Shown: one piece after another, positions 18,913-26,204 of the stretch
How positions within the stretch are numbered: the first letter of the stretch is position 1
Layout of the letters: every line of letters begins with the position of its first letter
DNA from: Bacillota bacterium
Lineage (GTDB): Bacteria > Bacillota > Clostridia > Acetivibrionales > JAEXSP01
Assembly (NCBI GenBank): GCA_023453795.1
Contig: JAEXSP010000019.1
Location: 1 to 64,000, forward strand
DNA length: 64,000 nt
Reading direction: 5' to 3'
Made by a program: the position numbers and the translations under genes
Notes under the pieces: model-generated
Told to the model about the DNA's origin: nothing
The model's input: only the letters and a program-made list of their open reading frames with translations
The model's database searches: none

Positions 18913-19608
18913 ATGAACGCAAAAGAAGTAAAAGAAAAACTATATAACTTGGGAGCGGATTTATGCGGGATTGCAAGTGTTGATAGATTTGAAAATGCAC
19001 CAAAAGGTTTTCATCCCAAAAATGTTCTGCCTGCTTGCAAATCTATAATAGTATTTGCAAATAGATTTCCGGCAGGAACGTTAGCCTGTAATACAACTGT
19101 GCCATATACTGTTGTCAGGAATATATTATCAGAGAAAATGGATAAAATTGCTGTAGAGTTTTGTATTGATTTTGAAAAACAAGGAATTCTCGCTGTTCCT
19201 ACAGGAACTATCGGACCAACAGAATTTGATAATAGTACTCAAAGATATAGAAATATAGTATCTGCAAAGCATTGTGCACAATTGGCAGGTTTGGGCGTTA
19301 TAGGCAAAAATACACTACTTATTACACCTGAATTCGGGAATATGGTTTGGCTTAGTGTTATTTTAACAGAAATTGAATTGGAAGAAGATAAATTAATAGA
19401 AAAAAATTTTTGCAATGATTGTAATCTATGTGTTAACGCATGCCCTGTACAAGCGCTCGGAGAACAAGAAATGAAACAAACAATCTGTTGTGAATATGCC
19501 TTTGGCGGGGAAGGTAATGGTGAGTGGAAAATTAAGTGTCATAAATGCAGAGATATTTGTCCGCATTGTTTTGGGGAGGTAAATATAAATATGAAAAGAG
19601 AGGCATGA
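18913..19608 (+). CDS. QueG-like 4Fe-4S protein (epoxyqueuosine reductase family relative)
   Basis: 231 residues. The N-terminus ADLCGIASVDRFENAPKGFHP resembles the QueG cofactor-binding region. A classic ferredoxin motif CNDCNLCVNACP (about 171-182) and a second cysteine set (CC...CHKCRDICPHC near 196-222) would bind two [4Fe-4S] clusters. It is shorter than true QueG (about 300-380 residues) and lacks the HEAT-repeat tail, so it is probably a corrinoid or Fe-S reductase relative rather than the queuosine enzyme itself. The ATG is preceded by GGGGGG. The gene sits alone, ended by a strong terminator. Confidence 0.75.
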   Translation: MNAKEVKEKLYNLGADLCGIASVDRFENAPKGFHPKNVLPACKSIIVFANRFPAGTLACNTTVPYTVVRNILSEKMDKIAVEFCIDFEKQGILAVPTGTIGPTEFDNSTQRYRNIVSAKHCAQLAGLGVIGKNTLLITPEFGNMVWLSVILTEIELEEDKLIEKNFCNDCNLCVNACPVQALGEQEMKQTICCEYAFGGEGNGEWKIKCHKCRDICPHCFGEVNINMKREA

Positions 19609-19630
19609 GATTGTATAGATCGAATGGAAT

Positions 19631-19653
19631 AAAAAGACCTGAGTGGTCTTTTT
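19631..19653 (+). terminator. Rho-independent terminator after the QueG-like gene
   Basis: AAAAAGACC pairs with GGTCTTTTT around the loop TGAGT, followed by more T residues. A textbook terminator 22 bases after the stop codon. Confidence 0.9.
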
Positions 19654-19900
19654 TTGCTGCGGTTTCATGCAAGAAGGGGGATTTTCTTCCATAAAGTTGT
19701 AATCAGATGTCGATAATAGTATAATTATGGAGGAAATGGATGGTAGCGGTTTGAGGCAGGCATTTTGCCTATAGTTTGGATTTATATAGTATATCAAAAT
19801 GTAACAGGCAATATTGTATATAATCGAAATATACAAAAATTTGGGAGGTCCTCATGATTACGTTTTTGAAGTAAAGCAATTGACCTACAGGAGGCTAAAT

Positions 19901-20416
19901 ATGTCACCAAAAAAGAAAGTAAAAATAGTTATAAAGCAATTGATAATAAAGCATATAAGAAAATTGTCAATTATTGCATCAATAATAATATTTCTTACAA
20001 CTGTTTTTTTATCCGGATTAACGAGAAAAAAAGTTTTTACCACTATTGGTGCTTATGAACTATTGCTTTTACCTTTTGGAATATATGCTTCGTTTTCATA
20101 CAAAAAGAAGAGTTTTAAAAAAGTATTGAACTATTTTATCCTAAATATTGCAGTCATTTTCTTTATCAATTGGATGGGTATTATATCTAATAGTCTTAAA
20201 AAAACAACTGGTATAGGAAGCGGTGCATGGTTGAATTTTTTTGGTGCAGTAATTGGAGCTATTATAGCAATTGGGGGTGCGCAGTTATTAAATTCACTAC
20301 ATAAGGATAAGGAAGAGAAAGAAAAAGAAAAGTTGTCTCAATTAATAGTTGATAATTTTCTCAGTTATGAGATAGACAAAAATAAGGAACAGACATTTGT
20401 TAATAGAAACATTTGA
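19901..20416 (+). pseudogene. Putative membrane protein, N-terminal part of a probably frameshifted gene
   Basis: 171 residues from ATG 19901, chosen because AGGAGG lies directly upstream; an earlier in-frame start at 19814 lacks an RBS. There are three or four hydrophobic helices (about 20-40, 48-66, 75-95, 110-135) and then a charged linker (KDKEEKEKEKLSQ) and FLSYEIDKN. The frame ends 20 bases inside the next open frame, which continues with a soluble C-terminal domain. The layout suggests a single two-domain protein broken by one frameshift near 20395. It could instead be a coupled gene pair. No family recognised. Confidence 0.5.
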
Positions 20417-20648
20417 AGATGAGCGACAACCTACAAATCCAAAAGCATCGTTTGACTTCGAATTTGATACAACTGAATTTGATAAAATCAAATATGAGCT
20501 TATTAAGTATGATAATGATGTTGTAAAAAATATGTTTGAGACATATAGAATGTTTTATTTATTAGGAAAAGGTAATTCCTATTCAAATCTTTCAAAAAAA
20601 GATATACAGCTAATAAGGCATTGTTTAGAGAGAGAAGGCTTATTTTAG
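20397..20648 (+). pseudogene. Soluble C-terminal part of the frameshifted membrane gene
   Basis: 83 codons in the next frame, beginning at TTG 20397 without an RBS. The content (FDFEFDTTEFDKIKYELIKY followed by NVFETYRMFYLL-like helix) looks like a genuine small domain rather than noise, but it has no start signal of its own. Best read as the continuation of the upstream membrane protein after a frameshift. Confidence 0.45.
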
Positions 20649-20662
20649 GGTATTGTAACATA

Positions 20663-20710
20663 GTCTGAACACGATTTGAAGGATTAATGGATTGACAAGA
20701 TTGTAAGGAT
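20663..20710 (+). repeat. Dispersed repeat, copy B
   Basis: CTGAACACGATTTGAAGGAT and then TAATGGATTGACAAGATTG closely match the copy at 17601-17640. Same orientation as copy A, about 3 kb apart, flanking the QueG-like and broken membrane genes. Confidence 0.65.
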
Positions 20711-21051
20711 AAATGGGGGATTTTCATGGTTGGGAATTGGTTCAGGGGCAGGTATCTCAATTGAACTGATATATCTAGACCCTTACGACACTTCAACGGC
20801 ACCCATAAGAGTTTGAAAAAACTCCGTTCGGCCCGTGCCGATCGATTAAAAAATCGACGACGCGGCAAATAAGCACGTATGCTTGTTTTAGATCTAGCTG
20901 ACCAGCGACTTTTCCTCCAGTTTTGGTCGTTCAAAAGTGGAAAGACATACTTTAATCATGTTATGACTATACAAAAAAATCGGATACCATAAAATCAATA
21001 AACTACATACATTAATTGACATTTCTGTTTAGCTTCTGGGGGGAGATAATA
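20711..21051. other. Non-coding stretch with atypical base composition
   Basis: No supportable gene. From about 20750 to 20940 the sequence is clearly richer in G+C than its surroundings (segments such as TTCGGCCCGTGCCGATCG and ACGACGCGGC), with a small palindrome CGATTAAAAAATCG. On the minus strand a frame without start reads KTGGKVAGQLDLKQAY then VLICRVVDFLID before a stop. This may be a remnant of an imported gene or mobile element. From 20950 to 21051 it is A+T-rich and leads into the HIT gene. Confidence 0.4.
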
Positions 21052-21510
21052 ATGGAAAGATGTATAGCTTGTGATTTAATGAATGGAATAGCTGAATTGC
21101 CTGGAGGTCAGATTTATACTACAGATTTTTGGGTTGTTGAACATTGCATTGGTCCATTTGGTGTTGGTTCATTAATTATTAAACCTAAAAGACATTGTAT
21201 TCATTATTGGGAATTAACTAATGAAGAGACATATGAAATTGGGCCTCTACTTAAGTTGGTTTCAGATGTTATACAGTCAATATTAAAAGCTGATCAAGTT
21301 TATATTTGCCTTTGGTCACATATGAATTGGAAACCTTGTCATATTCACTTCCTACTGCAACCAGTGTGGGGTAATATGGTAAATGAATTTCCTAGGAATG
21401 GTGCCTATTTACAAATAGAAATGGCCAAAAGAAAGCATTTTCCTGATAGAGACAAGGTTGAGGAATTCGTACTAAAAGCTAAGCAGCGTATTCAAGAGAT
21501 AAAAGAATAA
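21052..21510 (+). CDS. HIT-like domain protein
   Basis: 152 residues from ATG 21052, preferred over an in-frame start at 21016 because GGGGGGAG lies eight bases upstream and the protein then begins MERCIACDLMNG, as HIT proteins often do. The core includes SLIIKPKRHCIHYWELTNEE and the catalytic-like region KPCHIHFLLQPVW, a degenerate His triad (HxH retained, third His replaced). A nucleotide-binding hydrolase or transferase fold is likely, with activity uncertain. A standalone gene in the accessory stretch. Confidence 0.72.
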   Translation: MERCIACDLMNGIAELPGGQIYTTDFWVVEHCIGPFGVGSLIIKPKRHCIHYWELTNEETYEIGPLLKLVSDVIQSILKADQVYICLWSHMNWKPCHIHFLLQPVWGNMVNEFPRNGAYLQIEMAKRKHFPDRDKVEEFVLKAKQRIQEIKE

Positions 21511-21520
21511 TAATAAGAAA

Positions 21521-21556
21521 AATCCTGCAAATCATTTAATCCATTAATCATGTTCA
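21521..21556 (-). repeat. Dispersed repeat, copy C (degraded, inverted)
   Basis: On the minus strand it reads TGAACATGATTAATGGATTA followed by AATGATTTGCAGGATT, resembling copies A and B with a short deletion. It lies between the HIT gene and the etfA terminator. Confidence 0.45.
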
Positions 21557-21561
21557 AAAAA

Positions 21562-21591
21562 ATAGGATACCTTGAAAATCAGGTATCCTAT
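21562..21591 (-). terminator. Terminator of the bcd-etfBA operon
   Basis: A perfect 11-bp stem, ATAGGATACCT with AGGTATCCTAT, around an 8-base loop, 10 bases beyond the etfA stop. On the minus strand it is followed by seven T residues. Confidence 0.9.
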
Positions 21592-21601
21592 CCCTTGAAA
21601 C

Positions 21602-22795
21602 TTATCCCAACCTCTTTTTAAACTCACTCGTCAGTGCCGGTACTACTTCGAGCACATCGCCGACAATTCCGAAGGTTGCGACCTTGAATATCGGGGCGTC
21701 GGCATTTTTATTTATTGCTATGATCGTATCGGAGGAGGACATTCCGGCGAGGTGCTGGATGGCTCCTGAAATGCCACATGCAATGTATACCTTTGGACCG
21801 ACAGTTTTACCGGTTTGGCCTACCTGGTGGCTGTACTCGATCCAACCGGCATCTACAACTGCACGGGAAGCCCCAACTGCGGCACCCAGTACATGTGCGA
21901 GCTCTTCTACGACTTTGATGTTTTTCGGATCGCCTATACCTCTGCCGGCGGATACGATTATGTCAGCCTCGGTTAAGTTAACCATTTCACATAATGTTGT
22001 TACTACATCCAATACCTTTACCTTGACATCTTGAGGAATGATAACGTCCGGCTTTATGATTTCTCCGGTTCTCGATTCATCCGGTTCGAGGGCTTTCATG
22101 ACCTTAGGTCTTACTGTTGACATCTGCGGTCTGTGATTGGGGCAGATGATTGTAGCCATTAGGTTTCCGCCGAATGCAGGCCTTGTCTGAAGAAGGATCT
22201 TTCTTTCCGGATCGATTTCCAGTCCGGTGCAGTCAGCGGTAAGACCTGTATTCAGTCTGGATGATATTCTCGGCGCAAGAGACCTGCCATAGGTTGTTGC
22301 ACCGAATAGTACGATCTCAGGCTTATATTGCTTTATAAGCTGAACAAATATATCTGTGTAGGACTCATCGTTATATTCTTTTAAGGATGAGTGATCAACG
22401 GCATATACCTTATTCGCTCCATATGAAATAAGGGTCTTGGCTGCTGCTTCAATATTTTCGCCCATAATGACAGCCGAAAGTGAGACATTCAACTGATCCG
22501 CCAGCTTGCGGCCCTCACCGAGAAGCTCCATTGCAACACCTGCCGTAGTACCGTTTTTTTGCTCTCCGAAAACCCAAACTCCCTTGTATGAAGCAAGGTC
22601 TTCCGTTACAGCAGCCTCATCCTTTTGAAAATCAATCGCATTGACCTTGCAGGAAGAGACGCATGCTCCGCATAACGTACAATTGTCGAGTATGCTTGCC
22701 TTTTTGTCCTCTACCTTAATTGCGTTGAAAGGGCAGCCTCCGACGCAAAGCTTACAACCTATGCATTTATCTGAAAGAATTTTTATACTTGCCAT
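21602..22795 (-). CDS. etfA: Electron transfer flavoprotein alpha subunit with N-terminal ferredoxin domain
   Basis: 397 residues. An N-terminal 2x[4Fe-4S] domain (CIGCKLCVGGCP at about 11-22 and CTLCGACVSSCK at about 39-50) is fused to an EtfA core. The FAD-binding C-terminal part has SAGRGIGDPKN, GASRAVVDAGW, VGQTGKTVGPKVYIACGISGAIQH and INKNADAPIF. It pairs with EtfB to pass electrons to an acyl-CoA dehydrogenase. The ferredoxin domain, absent from standard EtfA but known from CarE of caffeyl-CoA reductase, suggests direct exchange with ferredoxin. It is last in the bcd-etfB-etfA operon, ended by a strong hairpin. Confidence 0.93.
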   Translation of the reverse strand: MASIKILSDKCIGCKLCVGGCPFNAIKVEDKKASILDNCTLCGACVSSCKVNAIDFQKDEAAVTEDLASYKGVWVFGEQKNGTTAGVAMELLGEGRKLADQLNVSLSAVIMGENIEAAAKTLISYGANKVYAVDHSSLKEYNDESYTDIFVQLIKQYKPEIVLFGATTYGRSLAPRISSRLNTGLTADCTGLEIDPERKILLQTRPAFGGNLMATIICPNHRPQMSTVRPKVMKALEPDESRTGEIIKPDVIIPQDVKVKVLDVVTTLCEMVNLTEADIIVSAGRGIGDPKNIKVVEELAHVLGAAVGASRAVVDAGWIEYSHQVGQTGKTVGPKVYIACGISGAIQHLAGMSSSDTIIAINKNADAPIFKVATFGIVGDVLEVVPALTSEFKKRLG

Positions 22796-22834
22796 ATAAT
22801 AACCTCCAAAATATTCTTAACCCCTCGTAATGCT

Positions 22835-23629
22835 TTATTTGCAAATCGGGAATTTCATGCTGAGAAGCTTTTCAGCAAGCTTTGAAGCCTGCTCTTCAGG
22901 ATTGCCCTCAATCATTTCGCTCTGGATATCATGCACGGGAACAAAGGTCTTGACAACCTGTGTAGGAGACCCCTTCAATCCGCATAGATTCTTGTCTGCA
23001 CCTATGTCGTCAGCAGTCCAAAGGTTGACAACAGTCTTCTTGGCTCTCATCATGCCTTTAAGCGAAGGAAGCCTCGGCTCATTGATTTCCTTAACAACAG
23101 TAATGACTGCAGGCAAAGGCATTTCAATTACTTCGTAGCCGTCTTCTGTAAGCCTTTGGCATCTTATATAACCGTCACGGATTTCTTCAATCTTTCTTAC
23201 ATAGGTTGTGTGTGGAATTCCAAGCTTTTCGGCAAGGCTTGGCCCTACCTGTGCGGTATCTCCGTCTGTTGCTTGCTTGCCGCATATCACTAAATCGACG
23301 TTTTCCATTTTCTTTATACCCATGGAAAGGGCATAGGAGGTTGCAAGAGAATCGGCTCCGGCAAAAGCCCTGTCACTTAGAAGCACTGCATCATCCACGC
23401 CTAATCCTATCGTTTCCTTAAGAAGATCGGCGACAGTGGGAATGCCCATGCTCAAGACCGTTACTTTTCCGCCTGTTTTATCCCTGATTCTTAAAGCTTC
23501 TTCAACAGCGTAGGTGTCAAAAGGATTGATGATTGCTTCAACGCCTTCACGTATGATAGTGTTGGTTTCTTTATTGATCTTTACTTCGTTTGTTCCGGGT
23601 ACCTGCTTTACACAGACTACTATGTTCAA
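22835..23629 (-). CDS. etfB: Electron transfer flavoprotein beta subunit
   Basis: 264 residues. The signature includes MNIVVCVKQVPGTNEVKI, INPFDTYAVEEALR and DLVICGKQATDGDTAQVGP, with the conserved VKEINEPRLPSLKGMMRAKK segment near 185-204. In bifurcating systems EtfB holds the FAD that splits NADH electrons. It lies between bcd and etfA, 68 and 39 bases away. The length is normal for the clostridial form. Confidence 0.94.
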   Translation of the reverse strand: MNIVVCVKQVPGTNEVKINKETNTIIREGVEAIINPFDTYAVEEALRIRDKTGGKVTVLSMGIPTVADLLKETIGLGVDDAVLLSDRAFAGADSLATSYALSMGIKKMENVDLVICGKQATDGDTAQVGPSLAEKLGIPHTTYVRKIEEIRDGYIRCQRLTEDGYEVIEMPLPAVITVVKEINEPRLPSLKGMMRAKKTVVNLWTADDIGADKNLCGLKGSPTQVVKTFVPVHDIQSEMIEGNPEEQASKLAEKLLSMKFPICK

Positions 23630-23652
23630 AATAATTCACCCCTCAACCGAAA

Positions 23653-23675
23653 CGGCTTTGTCATAAACAAAGCCG
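23653..23675 (-). other. Stem-loop in the bcd-etfB intergenic region
   Basis: CGGCTTTGT pairs with ACAAAGCCG around a 5-base loop. There is no T run after it on the minus strand, so a processing or mRNA-stability role between bcd and etfB is likelier than termination. Confidence 0.6.
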
Positions 23676-23697
23676 CTAATTTAGATTTAATTATATA

Positions 23698-24852
23698 TTA
23701 TTTTCCTGAAAGTCCCTTTATAAGCTCGAGCGCTATAACATTTCTTTGTATCTGGTTTGTACCCTCGTAGATTTGAGTGATCTTGGCATCCCTCATCATC
23801 TTTTCAACAGGGTATTCCTTCATATATCCGTAGCCGCCCATGATCTGTACTGCATCAATTGTAACCTTCATGGCAGTGTCGGATGCCATAACCTTAGACA
23901 TAGCCGATTCTTTTGAGATGTCCTTGGCTCCTGAATCAATATACCGGCAGGTTTGATATACAAGGCATCTTGCTGCTTCTATCTGTATTGCCATATCGGC
24001 AAGCATGTGCTGAATTGCCTGAAAGGACGAGATTGCCTGTCCGAATTGAACTCTTTCTCTGGAGTATTTTAAAGCTGCGTTAAATGCGCCTTGAGCTATT
24101 CCGAGAGCCTGTGAAGCAACACCCGGTCTTGTCCTGTCAAGTGTTTTCATTGCAACTATGAAGCCCATACCTTCTCTCGCAAGAAGATTCTCTTTAGGAA
24201 TTCTGCAGTTTTCAAAAACCAGCTCTCTTGTGCAGGAAGCCCGAATACCCATTTTATTTTCCTTTTTGCCGAACGAGAAGCCGGGAGTTCCTTTTTCAAC
24301 GATGAATGCCGAGAAGCCTCTTGCTCCTTTTGCTCTGTTTGTACATGCTATTACTGTATAGACATCAGCTTCGCCGCCGTTTGTAATCCATTGCTTTGTA
24401 CCGTTTAAAACATACTCGTTACCGTCAAGAACAGCTGTAGTTTGGATGCCTGCCGCATCACTTCCGGCATTGGCTTCGGTAAGCCCGAATGCAGCCAATT
24501 TTTTACCAGATGCAATATCGGGAAGGTATTTACTTTTCTGTTCGTCTGAACCAAAGAGAATAATAGGGAAAGTTCCAAGTCCGGTACCTGCAAAAGCAAG
24601 AGATATACCTCCGCAAGCCCTGCTGAGTTCTTCGACTACGAGTGACATTTCAAAAATTCCGCCGCCCAGACCGCCATATTCCTCAGGAATATAAACGCCG
24701 CATAAATCAGAGTCAGCAAGCACTTTGACTATATCATGCGGGAATTTTCCTTCCTCATCGTACTGAAGGGCAACCGGTGCGATTTTTTCGTCTGCAATTT
24801 TTGCAGCCAGTTCTTTGATCATTTGCTGTTCCTCAGATAGGAAATAGTTCAT
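23698..24852 (-). CDS. bcd: Acyl-CoA dehydrogenase (butyryl-CoA dehydrogenase type)
   Basis: 384 residues with the complete acyl-CoA dehydrogenase fold. Landmarks are FGLTEANAGSDAAG (FAD/substrate site near 130-143), KQWITNGGEAD, RVQFGQAISSFQAIQHMLADM, and the catalytic Glu region MRDAKITQIYEGTNQIQRNVIA near 354-375. It reduces crotonyl-CoA or oxidises a short-chain acyl-CoA, with EtfAB as redox partner encoded directly downstream. No crotonase, hbd or thiolase gene is adjacent, so the exact acyl-CoA is not certain. The RBS is AAGGAG before ATG. Confidence 0.9.
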   Translation of the reverse strand: MNYFLSEEQQMIKELAAKIADEKIAPVALQYDEEGKFPHDIVKVLADSDLCGVYIPEEYGGLGGGIFEMSLVVEELSRACGGISLAFAGTGLGTFPIILFGSDEQKSKYLPDIASGKKLAAFGLTEANAGSDAAGIQTTAVLDGNEYVLNGTKQWITNGGEADVYTVIACTNRAKGARGFSAFIVEKGTPGFSFGKKENKMGIRASCTRELVFENCRIPKENLLAREGMGFIVAMKTLDRTRPGVASQALGIAQGAFNAALKYSRERVQFGQAISSFQAIQHMLADMAIQIEAARCLVYQTCRYIDSGAKDISKESAMSKVMASDTAMKVTIDAVQIMGGYGYMKEYPVEKMMRDAKITQIYEGTNQIQRNVIALELIKGLSGK

Positions 24853-25038
24853 TTTTACACGCTCCTTATAAGAAAATAAAATATGGACATTTATTTCAAT
24901 TAAGTTGGCATATTGACCTTATTCCACAAGGCGTACAAACAAATTTAATTTAATTTTATTATCTGGTGATAATTTACATACAAAAAAAGTATATATTAAT
25001 TTAGAATTCAATGCAATAAATTATTAAGAATTTATAAT

Positions 25039-25140
25039 ATATAAGTTGAAAATAATTTATGTACTCAATCATCGCAAAAATCCCTAAAATCATTGGATAT
25101 TTTGCTCGCTTTCATACTAATTATTTAATTCAACTTATAT
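25039..25140 (+). repeat. Inverted-repeat element, copy 1 (MITE-like)
   Basis: A 102-bp element with perfect 12-bp ends, ATATAAGTTGAA and TTCAACTTATAT, and further internal pairing (GCAAAAATCC with GGATATTTTGC). Near-identical copies lie at 37108-37208 and, inverted, at 59991-60090. It lies in the 365-base gap between bcd and the SbcD-like gene, ending 37 bases before that gene's -10 element. The rest of the gap is A+T-rich with the bcd RBS at its left edge. Confidence 0.85.
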
Positions 25141-25176
25141 TTTTTCAAAATTCATATAAAATTTAAAAAAACGTTA

Positions 25177-25185
25177 TGGTATAAT
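25177..25185 (+). promoter_or_regulatory. Extended -10 promoter of the SbcD-like cassette
   Basis: TGGTATAAT. The expected transcript start is near 25192, so the ATG at 25191 cannot be the used start and the one at 25218 is supported. Confidence 0.65.
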
Positions 25186-25217
25186 GATTTATGAATATAT
25201 TGAAAGAGAGATTACGA

Positions 25218-26204
25218 ATGAGGCTGCTTTTCTTTACTGATACGCATATAAGAGGAACAACGCCGCGTAATAGGAAAGATAACTTCTATGAAACGTTAAA
25301 AACTAAGTTTTTAGAAATTAAAAACATAATTGAGACTTATGGGATAGACTATGTTCTTCATGGAGGAGACTGGTTCGACAGGCCCGATATTTCTCCATCC
25401 ATAGTTCGGGAATTTGCGGTGATAATAAAAGAATTTAATAGGCCGATTATTTCTCTTGCGGGTAATCATGATATGTACGGGCACAATCCCGGCACAATAG
25501 GACGTACAATGCTTGGACTTCTCGAAGGAATAGGAATCTTGAAGCTTTTAGATGAAAATGAAGATGCAATTATTGAGGAAAACGGAATCAAAGTACAGAT
25601 TACCGGCTACCCTTATAACTATGAAATAGATGGAGAACAATTCAGAAAATACTATGTGACCGATAAGAGAAAGGACGTTCGTTTCTCAATTAACATGATC
25701 CATGGGATGCTTTTGAAAAAGCCCTTTTTTGAGGGAATGAGGTATACACTTTTAGATGACATCAAGGACACTCAGGCTGACATAACTCTCACGGGTCATT
25801 ATCACAGCGGTTTCGGTATAAGAAGCATAGACGGGAAATACTTTGTCAATCCCGGCAGTCTGGTGCGTATAACCAATACAATAGGCGAACTGAACAGAAA
25901 GCCAAAGGTTGTTTTGATTGAGTTAACGGATAATATAAGAATAGAAGAAATTGAGTTGAAGTCTGCGCTGCCCGGTGAGGAAGTGCTTGACAGAGAGCAG
26001 CTGGAAGCTTCGCAGGACAGAAGCCTTAAGCTCCATAACTTTTATCAGAATATTACTGCTTCGGGAGAGTATAAAAAGGTCAACCTTGCGGATATAATTG
26101 AAGAGATTGCTTCAAACAATTCAATAAAGGAAATTGTAAAGAATGAAGCTATAAAAAGAATATCTATTGCAAGAGAAAATCTTTCATCAGGGGAAGAAGA
26201 ATGA
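25218..26204 (+). CDS. SbcD/Mre11-like metallophosphoesterase
   Basis: 328 residues from ATG 25218 (RBS GAAAGAGAG; an earlier in-frame ATG sits on the predicted transcript start). Calcineurin-type phosphoesterase motifs are in order: FFTDTHIRG (D-x-H, near 6-14), GGDWFDR (near 49), AGNHDMYG (GNHD, near 77), and TGHYHSGFG (GHxH, near 185-195). The family includes the Mre11/SbcD nucleases that act on DNA ends. It overlaps the following Rad50-like gene by four bases, a typical SbcD-SbcC pairing. It has about 100 residues after the catalytic core. DNA nuclease activity is inferred. Confidence 0.85.
   Translation: MRLLFFTDTHIRGTTPRNRKDNFYETLKTKFLEIKNIIETYGIDYVLHGGDWFDRPDISPSIVREFAVIIKEFNRPIISLAGNHDMYGHNPGTIGRTMLGLLEGIGILKLLDENEDAIIEENGIKVQITGYPYNYEIDGEQFRKYYVTDKRKDVRFSINMIHGMLLKKPFFEGMRYTLLDDIKDTQADITLTGHYHSGFGIRSIDGKYFVNPGSLVRITNTIGELNRKPKVVLIELTDNIRIEEIELKSALPGEEVLDREQLEASQDRSLKLHNFYQNITASGEYKKVNLADIIEEIASNNSIKEIVKNEAIKRISIARENLSSGEEE

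Noticed and set aside
20503..20934. 143-residue minus-strand open frame, Arg- and Ser-rich
   Set aside because: It runs antisense over the broken membrane gene and through repeat copy B; the composition looks like translated non-coding DNA.
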